Assembly: GCA_026225395.1 (NCBI GenBank)
Contig: JAMFSR010000004.1
Coordinates: 167,837-231,836 of the forward strand
Length of the DNA: 64,000 bases
DNA from: Granulicella sapmiensis
Lineage (GTDB): Bacteria > Acidobacteriota > Terriglobia > Terriglobales > Acidobacteriaceae
Direction of reading: 5' to 3'
Shown: piece by piece, positions 1 to 8,506 of the stretch
Layout of the letters: every line of letters starts with the position of its first letter
Numbering within the stretch: the stretch's first letter is position 1
Translations under genes and position numbers: made by a program
Notes under the pieces: generated by a model
Told to the model about the DNA's origin: nothing
The model's database searches: none
Seen by the model: the letters and a program-made list of their open reading frames with translations, nothing else

Positions 1-1377
1 CGTTGAAGCCGCTTGCAACTCCGCCCGGCTCGGCATATGGCGGCCATAAAATTCCTTCTTATCCCAAACAACAATCGACCCCGCCCCATGACGTTCCACA
101 TAGTAAGCCGAGGGCCGCTGAAGATAAGCCAACACCGGCAAACTCACAAAGTCCGGCGCAAACACCATCGGCCCCTGATCCAATTTCTGCGCCCGCAGAA
201 AGTCCGCCGCCGCCTTGCTTCCAGAAAACGTGTGATTCAAACTCCTGACGACAGCAACGGTCGCCGCAAACACCTGCACCGCCAGCGCCCCATAGAGCAG
301 CACAGGACGCCAGGCAAACTTCCCGGAAGTCTCAGCCCTCTCGTACCGGAACCACGGCACCTCCTGCAACAACAGAGCCAGCACAAACACGATGAAGATC
401 CACCCCACATGCCGCGCGTCCGTGCGCCGGGAAACAGCCATCTGCATCAGCAGTAACGCGACAGCAGCGATAAAGAACGACCGCACCGCCTTCTGTCGAA
501 AATAGAAACACAGGCCAATCGTCAGCACAACTCCGAACAATAGAAATAACCGCGGAGCCTGCTGGTCGATGCCACCCACATCCCAGAAATTGACCCGCAA
601 CGTGCGTACCGGCATAAAAGCCTTCGCGACATCATGGAACGGATGCACCAATGTCACCGCCAGGCTGGTCCGCGGCTGACTATCCAGCAACAACCCTGAA
701 TCCTTCGGAGGCTTGATCGTCCCCACCGAAAACAGCACACACGCCGAAAGCAACGCCATCACCAGCCATCGCTTCATCCCCAGCGACCCCAACCGCTGGC
801 CCACGCTGCGGCCCTCGCCTTCGCAAAGCACCGGCAGAAGATGCAGCGGATAAAAGCACACCGCAACAATCAACGCCGGCAGCGAAGTCATCGCCGCAAT
901 CGACAACATCACCGGCACGCCGAAGATGCTCTTCCCACTCCGCATCAACATCAGCGCCGCAACCAGGCACAGAACACCCATCATGTAGTTCCGGTCGATG
1001 GCCGCATACTCAAACAGCAGAAAGTACGAAAACACCACTCCCACCCGCACCAGCGGCGTTAGCTGCTTCGCCGAAAAGATCATCGCCGCGACCGCAACGG
1101 CGAACAGATAGTTCGGCACCTTCATCCATTCAGGATTGCTCGTGAACCGCGTGAACGCATCCAGTACCAGGTACCATCCCACCGGATGCCCCTCATACCG
1201 CACGTTGTGCAGCAGCGACGCCAACCCATGGCTGTCCCGTGCAACAATCCACGCCTCCGCTTCATCCCGCCAGAGAGTGTGCGCCCGGGACACGAAGGCC
1301 AGCAGCACGGCATAAACCAGCACGCCAAACGCAGCAAACCACCCCTTCTCTTCGTTCGGCAGATGTCTCGCAGGCAT
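1..1377 (-). CDS. Polytopic membrane protein, glycosyltransferase (GT-C)-like, 3' end outside window
   Basis: I read this frame by hand from an ATG at 1377; it stays open for 459 codons to the left edge, so the C-terminus is missing. The protein starts MPARHLPNEEKGW and has about eight to nine hydrophobic segments. The first loop carries WRDEAEAWIVARDS, followed by RYEGHPVGWYLVLD. An acidic pair after TM1 and an EGHP-type motif resemble the dolichyl-phosphate-mannose mannosyltransferase/ArnT-like GT-C fold, in which acidic residues of the first periplasmic loop contact the lipid-linked sugar donor. The C-terminal part visible here is a soluble stretch. A GAGG precedes the start at a usable distance. 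The gene is divergent from nothing obvious and lies downstream of nei on the same strand. The GT-C assignment is inference from topology and loop motif; it could be another multi-pass membrane protein. Confidence 0.6.
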   Translation of the reverse strand, partial: MPARHLPNEEKGWFAAFGVLVYAVLLAFVSRAHTLWRDEAEAWIVARDSHGLASLLHNVRYEGHPVGWYLVLDAFTRFTSNPEWMKVPNYLFAVAVAAMIFSAKQLTPLVRVGVVFSYFLLFEYAAIDRNYMMGVLCLVAALMLMRSGKSIFGVPVMLSIAAMTSLPALIVAVCFYPLHLLPVLCEGEGRSVGQRLGSLGMKRWLVMALLSACVLFSVGTIKPPKDSGLLLDSQPRTSLAVTLVHPFHDVAKAFMPVRTLRVNFWDVGGIDQQAPRLFLLFGVVLTIGLCFYFRQKAVRSFFIAAVALLLMQMAVSRRTDARHVGWIFIVFVLALLLQEVPWFRYERAETSGKFAWRPVLLYGALAVQVFAATVAVVRSLNHTFSGSKAAADFLRAQKLDQGPMVFAPDFVSLPVLAYLQRPSAYYVERHGAGSIVVWDKKEFYGRHMPSRAELQAAST

Positions 1378-1433
1378 GCATACAGTTGTACCTCATACCT
1401 TTCGCATTTCAGCCGAAATCTGCCGCCCGCGCC

Positions 1434-2333
1434 TCACACTTCCGCAGCATTGCCCTGACACTTTGGACACCAGAACAGGTTTCTCCCCGCGAACCCTTCC
1501 TGCTTGCTCACCTTGCCCCCACAGATCCGGCAATCCCTTCCGTTCCTCCGGTACACATAGTGCTCATCATCGACCTCTACCTTACCGGTCTTGTTCAATC
1601 GGTCCTTCGCCAGCGTCGTCACGATCCGTCGGTCCACCATGCCGGCACGCATCAGCGGTCCCGCATCTTTCCACATCTTCTTCAGCACTGCCAACGGCAC
1701 ATCCTTGCCCGGCGTAAACGGACTCTGCCGCGCACGGTACAGCAGTTCCGCCCGATAGATATTCCCCACGCCGGCAATCACATCCTGCTCCATCAACAAC
1801 TGCCCAATCGGCTTCCTGCTCTTCTGAATCTTCTCGAACGCCCTGTCCGATGCATCACCATTCAACGGATCAGGCCCCAGCCGCTCCAGCAACTCATCCC
1901 ACTTCGCCTGCGTATACACCGAGCAATCCATCGGCCCACGCAGCTCCACCCACGCAATCTGCTCCGGCTGTAGATGCCCCGTACCATCATCCGACGAGTA
2001 CCACCCATGCCGCTTGCTCGCCCCAGGCACGGCTGGCAGCTTCACGCGTTGAGCATTCCACATCCGCAACCGCAACGCCCCACGCACCTCCGGCAACGGC
2101 CCGGAGCCTTCGGTAAAGTCTCCCTGCAATCCAAGGTGGATATGCAGAATCCGATCCTTCCCAAAGTCATAGCCCAGATGCTTGCCCACCGCCATCACGC
2201 GCAGCAGTTTCCGCCCACTGATCACATCCGAATCCACAAACCGCCCCTGCGGCCCATCCACCTGCACAGGCTTCCCCACAAACGCAGCCTCATGCCGCTC
2301 CGCCCACCGATGTATCTCGTTCCCTTCAGGCAT
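1434..2333 (-). CDS. nei: Endonuclease VIII-like DNA glycosylase/AP lyase (Fpg/Nei family)
   Basis: This is a 299-residue bifunctional glycosylase/AP lyase that should excise oxidised bases in base excision repair. It begins MPEGNEIHR, giving the catalytic Pro2 and Glu3; the PEG-x3-HR start is typical of Nei rather than Fpg (PELPEV). A lysine in AVGKHL fits the conserved beta-hairpin Lys. The helix-two-turn-helix region includes QDVIAGVGNIYRAELLYRA. The C-terminus is a zinc finger, C-x2-C-x17-C-x2-C, with the conserved Arg in the FAGRNLFWCPKC segment. AAGGA lies upstream of the ATG. The product is almost certainly a Nei-clade enzyme; the exact lesion preference cannot be read from sequence. 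Confidence 0.9.
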   Translation of the reverse strand: MPEGNEIHRWAERHEAAFVGKPVQVDGPQGRFVDSDVISGRKLLRVMAVGKHLGYDFGKDRILHIHLGLQGDFTEGSGPLPEVRGALRLRMWNAQRVKLPAVPGASKRHGWYSSDDGTGHLQPEQIAWVELRGPMDCSVYTQAKWDELLERLGPDPLNGDASDRAFEKIQKSRKPIGQLLMEQDVIAGVGNIYRAELLYRARQSPFTPGKDVPLAVLKKMWKDAGPLMRAGMVDRRIVTTLAKDRLNKTGKVEVDDEHYVYRRNGRDCRICGGKVSKQEGFAGRNLFWCPKCQGNAAEV

Positions 2334-2362
2334 ACGTCAGTCCTTTTCTCCCAACACCAGCC

Positions 2363-2434
2363 TTTTGCTTTTGCACTTGCTTTTGCACTTGCTTTTGCAC
2401 TTGCTTTTGCACTTGCACTTGCTCTTGCACTTGC
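2363..2434. repeat. Tandem hexamer array (12 units of ttttgc/acttgc)
   Basis: Twelve consecutive hexamers, mostly alternating TTTTGC and ACTTGC (one TCTTGC), lie between nei and the GIY-YIG gene. The array directly abuts a dispersed repeat that recurs near 11.6 kb, where only a single ACTTGC unit is present, so the array looks like a local slippage expansion of the end of that repeat. It opens spurious reading frames (Lys-Cys-Lys-Ser repeats) that I do not regard as genes. Confidence 0.9.
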
Positions 2435-2477
2435 ATTTCTTTCTTTCCATTCCGAGCAAAGCGAGGAACCTGCTTCC
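2429..2477. repeat. Dispersed intergenic repeat, copy A
   Basis: The segment containing ATTCCGAGCAAAGCGAG and then GAACCTGCTT is repeated with few differences at 11638-11687. Both copies lie between genes. Such short 'cgagc-aagcgag-gaacctgctt' elements are frequent in Acidobacteria intergenic DNA to my knowledge; the function is unknown. Confidence 0.75.
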
Positions 2478-2497
2478 CGCCGGTGCCGGCACAATGC

Positions 2498-2794
2498 CTA
2501 CTCCCACCCCTCCGCCAAATCCACCCACGTAGGATTCACCTTCTCGATCAACGCAATCTTCTTCTCCCGCGTCCACGACTTGATCTCATTCTCACGAGCA
2601 ATCGCATGCTTCACATATTGAAAGCGCTCAAAGTAAACCAACCGCGAAACGTTGTAAGCAGCCGTATGCGTCCCAGGCCGCTTTTCGCGATGCTGCAGCA
2701 CCCTCACGCGAAGCTCCCGCGTCATTCCCGTGTATAAATTCCGCGACCTGCTGCTAAGGATGTACACATAAAACTGATACTCACCCTGCACCAT
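2498..2794 (-). CDS. GIY-YIG domain protein (UPF0213/COG2827-like)
   Basis: A 98-residue single-domain protein. The N-terminus has the GIY-YIG signature as YVYILSSRSRNLYTGMT, followed by the conserved Arg and His in ELRVRVLQHR and a Glu in AIARENEIKSW that would complete the metal site. Small stand-alone GIY-YIG proteins of this group are distinct from UvrC and from homing endonucleases; their physiological substrate is not established. I chose the ATG at 2794; an in-frame TTG two codons earlier is possible. No clear ribosome site is visible. The gene shares the strand of its neighbours but is separated from the next upstream gene by a strong terminator. Confidence 0.85.
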   Translation of the reverse strand: MVQGEYQFYVYILSSRSRNLYTGMTRELRVRVLQHREKRPGTHTAAYNVSRLVYFERFQYVKHAIARENEIKSWTREKKIALIEKVNPTWVDLAEGWE

Positions 2795-2815
2795 CCGCAA
2801 AGTTTACCGCGAACG

Positions 2816-2845
2816 AAAAATGCCCACGGATTTCCGTGGGCATTT
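2816..2845 (-). terminator. Rho-independent terminator of the 2862-3122 gene
   Basis: A perfect 13-bp inverted repeat (2818-2830 with 2833-2845) ends, on the minus strand, in a run of five T. It lies 17 bp after the stop of the small gene at 2862-3122. Confidence 0.85.
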
Positions 2846-2861
2846 CAACCTTCAAACAGCG

Positions 2862-3122
2862 CTAATTCCAAACAGCGCTAGCCTTGATCGCCTCAACGTT
2901 AAACATCTGGTCCGGCTCACTCTCACGCATCTTCGCCGCAAACTGCTCAGCCTCTTCCCGGCTTCCAAACAAGCTGCTGTTGTACAGCTTGCCTGCCCGC
3001 AGCGCTTCGCAGCGCCACAGAATCTCTCCACCATGCTGGCCACTCAACCCAAGGTCCCAATGGACAGCTCCAGGCCACGCCTGATCGCGATTCCGTCTTC
3101 CATTCGCATCGTTGTTCGTCAT
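2862..3122 (-). CDS. Small conserved protein of unknown function
   Basis: An 86-residue soluble protein starting MTNNDANGRRNRDQAW. I took the ATG at 3122 because AGAGGGGG lies just upstream; the frame is open further upstream but that part has no gene-like character. The core reads as a compact alpha/beta protein with WPGAVHWDLG, GGEILWRCEALRAGKLYNSSLF and a helix SREEAEQFAAKMRE. There is no signal peptide or membrane segment. I do not recognise the family with certainty; the pattern of aromatic strands plus a charged helix looks like a small stress- or housekeeping-associated domain. It lies downstream of dnaK on the same strand (192 bp gap) and ends at its own terminator. Confidence 0.6.
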   Translation of the reverse strand: MTNNDANGRRNRDQAWPGAVHWDLGLSGQHGGEILWRCEALRAGKLYNSSLFGSREEAEQFAAKMRESEPDQMFNVEAIKASAVWN

Positions 3123-3314
3123 CGCCCTACCCCCTCTTACTTCCTTATCTGACGCACAATTGGCACGCCCCGATTCATCTCCATACAAACCCGCATTCAC
3201 CAAACTAGATGCGCGAGCCACTGATAGAACGAGGAGGAGAACTTCATCAAGAAGCCTCCTCCCCTTAGTACGCACATCACCTGCATTTGGTTCTATCCGC
3301 GTGAAGCGAACGTC

Positions 3315-5228
3315 TTACTTGTGTTCGCTATCCACATACTCCGCGTCGATCACGCCTTCGTCCTTCTTCGGCTCGTCCGCCGTTCCAGCCGCGGCAGCAT
3401 CGCCATCGGTCGGAGCAGCAGAAGCATTGGCCTTGTAAAGAGCCTCCGCCAGCTTGTGGCTCGCCGTCGTCAGCCGTTCCTTGGCTGCAGTCAGCTCGGT
3501 CACACCAGGGTCGCCTGTCAGAGTCGTCTTCGCGTCCGCAAGAGCCGATTCCACATCGCCCTTATCGGAAGCATCAACCTTCTCGCCGCCGTCCTTCAGC
3601 ATCTTCTCGACGTTATAGACCAACGAGTCAAGCTGATTCCGCGCTTCGATCTTCTCCTTGGCTTCCTTGTCCTCGGCAGCGTGAGCTTCGGCATCCTTCG
3701 CCATCCGCTCAACCTCTTCCTTGCTCAGGCCTGACGAGCTCGTGATCTGGATCTTCTGATCCTTACCCGTAGCCGTATCCTTGGCCGTCACATTCAGAAT
3801 GCCGTTCGCGTCGATGTCGAAGGTGACCTCGATCTGCGGCACGCCGCGCGGTGCAGGAGGAATGCCGCTCAGCTTGAACTTGCCCAGCGTGCGGTTCTGC
3901 GCCGCCATCGGACGCTCACCCTGCAACACATGAACTTCAACCTCGGTCTGCGAGTCAGCCGCCGTCGAGAACGTCTCCGTCTTCTTCGTCGGGATGGTCG
4001 TGTTGCGCGGAATCATCCCCGTCGCCACGCCGCCCATCGTCTCAATGCTCAGCGTCAGCGGAGTCACATCGAGCAGCAGCAGGTCCTTCACATCGCCCGC
4101 CAACACACCCGCCTGCACCGCCGCACCGATCGCCACAACCTCATCCGGGTTCACACCCTTATGCGGTTCCTTGCCGAACAGGTCCTTCACCAGCTGCTGG
4201 ATCTTCGGCATGCGCGTTTGTCCACCGACGAGAACGACCTCGTCGATCTTCGAAGCATCGATCCCTGCATCCTTCAAAGCCTGCTTGCAGGGTCCAATCG
4301 ACTTCTGCAGCAAGTCATCCACCAGCGACTCCAGCTTCGCACGGCTCAGCGTACGAACCAAGTGCTTCGGCCCGCTTGCATCCGCCGTAATAAACGGCAG
4401 GTTGATCTCCGACTCCTGTGCCGTCGAAAGCTCGATCTTCGCCTTCTCCGCCGCGTCCTTCAGACGCTGCAGCGCCATCTCGTTGCCCTTCGCGCGCAGA
4501 TCAAGCCCAGACTCGGACTTGAACTCCGTGATAAGCCAATCGACAATGCGCTCGTCGAGGTTGTCGCCGCCCAGGTGCGTATCACCATTGGTCGACTTCA
4601 CCTCAATCACGCCATCGCCGACTTCAAGGATCGACACGTCGAACGTTCCGCCGCCGAAGTCATACACGGCAATCGTCTCGTCCTTCTTCTTGTCGAGCCC
4701 ATACGCCAAAGCGGCCGCGGTCGGCTCGTTCACAATGCGCTTTACATCCAGACCGGCAATCTTTCCCGCATCCTTGGTCGCCTGCCGCTGCGCGTCGTTG
4801 AAGTACGCCGGAACCGTGATGACAGCTTCCGTCACCGACTGGCCCAGGTAGTCCTCAGCAGCCTTCTTCAGCTTCTGCAGGATCATCGCCGAAATCTCCG
4901 GCGCTGTGTACTCCTTACCCTGCGCAAGCACCGCCACGTTGTCGCCCTTGGCCACAACCTTGTACGGCACCATCTTCATCTCGTCGCCAACCTCGTTCAA
5001 ACGGCGGCCCATGAAGCGCTTGATCGAATAAACCGTGTTCTCCGGATTCGTGATCGCCTGGCGCTTCGCCACCTGGCCCACCAGCCGCTCGCCGCTCTTG
5101 GTGAACGCCACGATAGACGGCGTCGTGCGGCCACCCTCTTCGTTCGGAATCACCTTCGGCTCGCCGCCTTCCATCACGGCAACGCAGCTATTGGTCGTTC
5201 CCAGATCAATACCGATAATTTTGCCCAT
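3315..5228 (-). CDS. dnaK: Molecular chaperone DnaK (Hsp70)
   Basis: Full-length 637-residue Hsp70. It folds client proteins in the cytosol in ATP-driven cycles with DnaJ and GrpE, neither of which is in the window. The start [18 protein letters not shown] is the phosphate-1 motif; the second phosphate loop is [16 protein letters not shown], followed by [13 protein letters not shown]. The substrate-binding domain follows the linker ([15 protein letters not shown]), and the C-terminus GVIDAEYVD matches the EEVD-like tail of bacterial DnaK. The 208-bp upstream spacer holds on the minus strand a TTGACA-like hexamer (5306-5311) inside a small AGTT-N6-AACT palindrome. I see no CIRCE element and no convincing HspR (HAIR) site, so the mode of heat-shock control stays open. 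Confidence 0.98.
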   Translation of the reverse strand: MGKIIGIDLGTTNSCVAVMEGGEPKVIPNEEGGRTTPSIVAFTKSGERLVGQVAKRQAITNPENTVYSIKRFMGRRLNEVGDEMKMVPYKVVAKGDNVAVLAQGKEYTAPEISAMILQKLKKAAEDYLGQSVTEAVITVPAYFNDAQRQATKDAGKIAGLDVKRIVNEPTAAALAYGLDKKKDETIAVYDFGGGTFDVSILEVGDGVIEVKSTNGDTHLGGDNLDERIVDWLITEFKSESGLDLRAKGNEMALQRLKDAAEKAKIELSTAQESEINLPFITADASGPKHLVRTLSRAKLESLVDDLLQKSIGPCKQALKDAGIDASKIDEVVLVGGQTRMPKIQQLVKDLFGKEPHKGVNPDEVVAIGAAVQAGVLAGDVKDLLLLDVTPLTLSIETMGGVATGMIPRNTTIPTKKTETFSTAADSQTEVEVHVLQGERPMAAQNRTLGKFKLSGIPPAPRGVPQIEVTFDIDANGILNVTAKDTATGKDQKIQITSSSGLSKEEVERMAKDAEAHAAEDKEAKEKIEARNQLDSLVYNVEKMLKDGGEKVDASDKGDVESALADAKTTLTGDPGVTELTAAKERLTTASHKLAEALYKANASAAPTDGDAAAAGTADEPKKDEGVIDAEYVDSEHK

Positions 5229-5436
5229 AAATCCTCCAAAACCCTCATCCGGCCCTGCCGGAACACTCTTTGCAGCAAACCCAGTCTCGCATATGAGTGA
5301 GTTACTGTCAACTTATATGATGTAGAATCCACCTGGCGGACTCGTTCGGACCGCAAAAAAGTTCCCGATTCTGTCATCTCCCCGCAAAACTCCCCGTCTA
5401 TCCTTATCGCAGCCTACATAGTTGGAGGTGACCCTC

Positions 5437-6255
5437 ATGCGTCCACGCCTTCTCCTCGCCGGAGCCGCATTCCTCGCGCTAACTGCCCTCATCCTCTCCG
5501 GTTGCTCTACCCTCTCATCCCCCGGCTCCCAAAGCCATCTCATCCCGGCCGCCGCCAGCACCAACTGGCAGATCCAGCCCGGCACCGCGATCACAACCCC
5601 GTCTAACGGACTCCCCGTCTTCCTCGCGGGCACCATGCAGATCCAGGGAACGAACGTCACCGGCAGCTTCCAGAGCAATGTCACCTGCGTCGACGTACCC
5701 CAGCCGGTCACCTTCGCTGGTACCTCCAACCCCACCACCGGCGCCCTCAACATCAAACCAACCGGTCTTGCCTTCGTCGACGTCAACCTGATCGTTCCCG
5801 CCGACCCCACCACCCTGGCCACCGGAACTGTAAGCGGCGCCGGAACCGTTTGCGCCCTGGCCTTCCAGGGCCCCGGCGTCGGCGTCGAAATCCCGACCCT
5901 CACCGGCACCTACACCGGCACCATCGCCGACACGGCCCCCACCCCGGCCCCCGGCGTCCAATCTGGCACCGCCACGCTCACACTCACGCAATCCACCACC
6001 CCCAACGCAACGGCCCAGTTTCCCCTTACCGGCACCTTCCAATTCACCTCCAGCGCCTGTAGCACCAGCATTCCCGTCGCCGGAACCATCAGCGGTGTTG
6101 CCTTCACCCTCGCCGCCACCGGCTCAACACCCGTCACCATTACCGGCGCGGACGTCAGCGGCGGGGCCACTCTCACGGCCGTAACAGCCCTCTTTCCCAG
6201 TGGTCTGTGCAACGCCTTCGCGGCCACCTATACCGGCACCCTCACCCTGCAATAG
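5437..6255 (+). CDS. Exported lipoprotein, beta-rich, paralogue A
   Basis: A 272-residue predicted lipoprotein. I chose the ATG at 5437 because GGAGGTG lies 9 bp upstream and a signal peptide follows directly: hydrophobic core then LSGC, with the lipidated Cys at residue 23. The mature part is rich in Thr, Gly, Ser and Pro, with repeated short strands such as GTYTGTIAD and FPLTGTFQFTSSACS, suggesting beta-sandwich modules. It has no enzyme motif. It is paralogous to the next gene (6418-7209): both share an NWQ segment after the lipobox, a GTYTG strand and a late TLTGxxxF...AC block. I do not recognise a named family; such threonine-rich lipoproteins are common in Terriglobia. Function unknown, presumably outer-surface or periplasmic. 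Confidence 0.75.
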   Translation: MRPRLLLAGAAFLALTALILSGCSTLSSPGSQSHLIPAAASTNWQIQPGTAITTPSNGLPVFLAGTMQIQGTNVTGSFQSNVTCVDVPQPVTFAGTSNPTTGALNIKPTGLAFVDVNLIVPADPTTLATGTVSGAGTVCALAFQGPGVGVEIPTLTGTYTGTIADTAPTPAPGVQSGTATLTLTQSTTPNATAQFPLTGTFQFTSSACSTSIPVAGTISGVAFTLAATGSTPVTITGADVSGGATLTAVTALFPSGLCNAFAATYTGTLTLQ

Positions 6256-6417
6256 CGTCGGCCAGGCGATCAAACCATCTCACAGGTGCGTCTTCAAAGC
6301 GCCCTTCGACCTCGATAGGAACAGCGGTACGGCTCTCCCCGCGACCGATAGCCGAATCTCAAGGTATCCTGCCTACACAGCCGACAGCATTCCCTCGGTC
6401 AGGATCCCGGAGCCGCC

Positions 6418-7209
6418 ATGTACGCCTTTCGCCGCACCTTTTTTGCCCTTGCCCTCACCCTCGCGGCTGCCCTCACCGGCTGTTCGCCCGAGGGCTCGGT
6501 CTATACAACCGACACCGTCTCGGTCACCGGAAACTGGCAGTTCTCCTCATCGGCAACAGCCGCATCCAAACTCCCCGCGCTCTCTGGCGTGCTCTCCGGG
6601 ACAGGCGCCTCCTTCACGGCCATCCTCCACTCCGACTCCGCCACATCCTGCATCGCGCCCACCACCGCCATCGCCCTTACAGGCACCACCAGCGCCCAGG
6701 GCGTCACCACGCTCACCAGCTCCAACTTCCCCAGCGGAACTCTCACCATCTCCGGCAGCCTGGCGATCGACGGCAAGTCCTTCACCAGCGCCACCTACAC
6801 CGTCTCCGGTAGTACATCCTGTGCGTTCGCCTCACCCGCCAACGCCACAGCCAACGATTTCCTCCCCATCAGCGGCACCTACACCGGTAAGTTCTCCGAC
6901 GCCTCCGGTCCGGTCCTCACCATCAGCGCCCTTCTTTCACAGTCCCCGACCTCGGACGCCAGCGGCAACTTCACGCTCACCGGCGAAGCCTCCTTCGGCA
7001 ACGCCTGTTTCAGCAACAACGTCCCTGTCTCGAACACCCAGGTCACCGGCGGCAACTTCACCTTTACCTACTCCGACCCCGTCACCACCAACAGCGTCGT
7101 CGCCACCGGCACATTCTCCACCGACGGCACCACCCTCGCCATCTCCAACTGGACCCTCACCGGCCCCTGCGGCCCTGACTCCGGCACCGGAAGCCTCACG
7201 AAGCAGTAA
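6418..7209 (+). CDS. Exported lipoprotein, beta-rich, paralogue B
   Basis: A 263-residue predicted lipoprotein starting MYAFRRTFFALAL, with lipobox LTGC (Cys at residue 22). CGGAG lies 6 bp before the ATG. The mature protein has the same composition and order of landmarks as paralogue A: GNWQFSSS near the N-terminus, paired Cys-containing strands (TSCIAP, TSCAF, NACFSN), GTYTGKFSD in the middle and FTLTGEASF later. The four or more Cys may form disulfides in the periplasm. It follows paralogue A after 162 bp and its last 14 bp overlap the end of the convergent MFS gene. Function unknown; the duplication suggests a surface or structural role rather than a housekeeping one. Confidence 0.75.
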   Translation: MYAFRRTFFALALTLAAALTGCSPEGSVYTTDTVSVTGNWQFSSSATAASKLPALSGVLSGTGASFTAILHSDSATSCIAPTTAIALTGTTSAQGVTTLTSSNFPSGTLTISGSLAIDGKSFTSATYTVSGSTSCAFASPANATANDFLPISGTYTGKFSDASGPVLTISALLSQSPTSDASGNFTLTGEASFGNACFSNNVPVSNTQVTGGNFTFTYSDPVTTNSVVATGTFSTDGTTLAISNWTLTGPCGPDSGTGSLTKQ

Positions 7210-8488
7210 TCACACTCGTTCCAGCGTCCTTGGCACGCCGGCCACTGACCAAAAAATAGCTAAGCAACAACAAGGCGCCCGCCCCACCCACAACCGCCTC
7301 AATCCCCGAAAGCCCCCGCGCGCCCCACCGGTTCCCGCCCCATCCATCCACCGCGATCATATAAACCACCGGCACGTTCCCCAGCGAGTTGATGATCGAG
7401 TACCTCCCGCTCCCGCTCTTGCCCGATTCCCCCAAAAACTCCAGCACCACCGCCGTAAACAGGGCATAGCAGGCGCCGATCGTAAACAGATACAGCGTCA
7501 CCCCCACAAAATAGGTCGAAGGCCTCAGCGGCCCCAGCCAAAGCACTGCCGCAGCTCCCGCGTTCAGCAGCCCCAGCGACAAATAAGTCACCGAAGCCCG
7601 AATCCGCGCCGGAATCATCGACGCCGCCAGAGATCCCGCCGCCGTCAGCAACGCCCCCGCCAACCCATTCATCCACGCCACCTGCGACCCATTCACCCCG
7701 TAACTCTGCGCCACGCCCGGCAGCAGCCCTACCGCGGACCCACTCGCCATGGGGAAGATCATGCACAGCGTGTAAGGAATCGCACTCCAACGCAGAAACG
7801 TCGACTGGAACTCCGTCCCGATCCGCCGAAACGTCTCCCCAAAACTGTCAAACGCCACCACATCCTGTTTCGGAGCCGCCAATGCCAGCAGGCCGGGAAC
7901 CGCAACCAGTGCCCCCGCCAGCACAGCAACAAACACGCGGCTGCCGCGTGTACTGGCCAGAATCAGCAAAAATACGCTTCCCGCACCGAAGGCCAACGAG
8001 CCTCCCTGGTAAAAACTCCCCGCCAACCGTTTCGACCGCTCCGTCCGCAGCGCCCCCATCATCCCGCCGCACGCCGAAACCCCCAGCTGCCCAAAGCACG
8101 CTCCCATAAACAACAACACCACGGCGCTCGCCGAAGACAGACTCTTCTCCAGGAAGCCCGCCGTCATCAGCATCCCACCCAACACTGACCCGATCAGCAG
8201 CCACGTCCTCCGCCGCACCAGGAAGTCCGTAATCGGACTCCACAGAAAGTAGATCGTCGTCGGCAGTGCCAGCAACGAAATGATCTGCGACGCCCGCAGC
8301 CCGGAAACTCCCCGCTGGCTCATCAGGTACGCCAGCACGCCACCCTGAATGATCCCGTTAGCCAGCACTGCATTCGGCGCAATCAGCAGGCCGAAAATCC
8401 AGGGCCGCTCCCGCGCCACGATGCCTGCCTCGTCGGCAGCCTCCAAACCCACTCCAGCACCAGGGCCCACCGCCGCAGCTTCGTTCAT
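7196..8488 (-). CDS. MFS permease, AmpG-like
   Basis: A 430-residue transporter with about 12 hydrophobic segments after a 25-residue acidic, soluble N-terminus. The first segments (GLLIAPNAVLANGIIQGGVLAYLMSQ and LALPTTIYFLWSPITDFLVRRR) match the AmpG/acetyl-CoA-transporter-type branch of the major facilitator superfamily, where the loop 2-3 motif is WxPxxDxxxxR. AmpG proteins import muropeptides or other solutes, but this branch contains many carriers of unknown substrate, so I do not give a symbol. It converges on lipoprotein B (14-bp overlap of ends) and diverges from the acyltransferase gene, whose start is only 18 bp away; promoters for the two must therefore overlap the coding ends or be shared. 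Confidence 0.75.
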   Translation of the reverse strand: MNEAAAVGPGAGVGLEAADEAGIVARERPWIFGLLIAPNAVLANGIIQGGVLAYLMSQRGVSGLRASQIISLLALPTTIYFLWSPITDFLVRRRTWLLIGSVLGGMLMTAGFLEKSLSSASAVVLLFMGACFGQLGVSACGGMMGALRTERSKRLAGSFYQGGSLAFGAGSVFLLILASTRGSRVFVAVLAGALVAVPGLLALAAPKQDVVAFDSFGETFRRIGTEFQSTFLRWSAIPYTLCMIFPMASGSAVGLLPGVAQSYGVNGSQVAWMNGLAGALLTAAGSLAASMIPARIRASVTYLSLGLLNAGAAAVLWLGPLRPSTYFVGVTLYLFTIGACYALFTAVVLEFLGESGKSGSGRYSIINSLGNVPVVYMIAVDGWGGNRWGARGLSGIEAVVGGAGALLLLSYFLVSGRRAKDAGTSVITAS

Positions 8489-8506
8489 GCCCTAGAAGGT
8501 ATCAGA

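Noticed and set aside
2363..2434. CRISPR-like array
   Set aside because: Units are six bases without spacers, so this is a simple tandem repeat.
2337..2576. Cys/Lys/Ser-repeat proteins over the hexamer array
   Set aside because: They come only from translating a simple repeat and have no ribosome site.
3930..5300. Long open frame (456 codons) opposite dnaK
   Set aside because: It is antisense to a perfectly conserved dnaK and is rich in Arg, His and Leu, as expected for a shadow frame in GC-rich DNA.
5295..5320. CIRCE or HspR operator before dnaK
   Set aside because: Only a short AGTT-N6-AACT palindrome and a TTGACA box are seen; neither matches the consensus operators.
6200..8188. 662-codon plus-strand frame across lipoprotein B and the MFS gene
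   Set aside because: Its Pro/Ser/Arg-rich translation has no domain; two well-supported genes in other frames explain the region.
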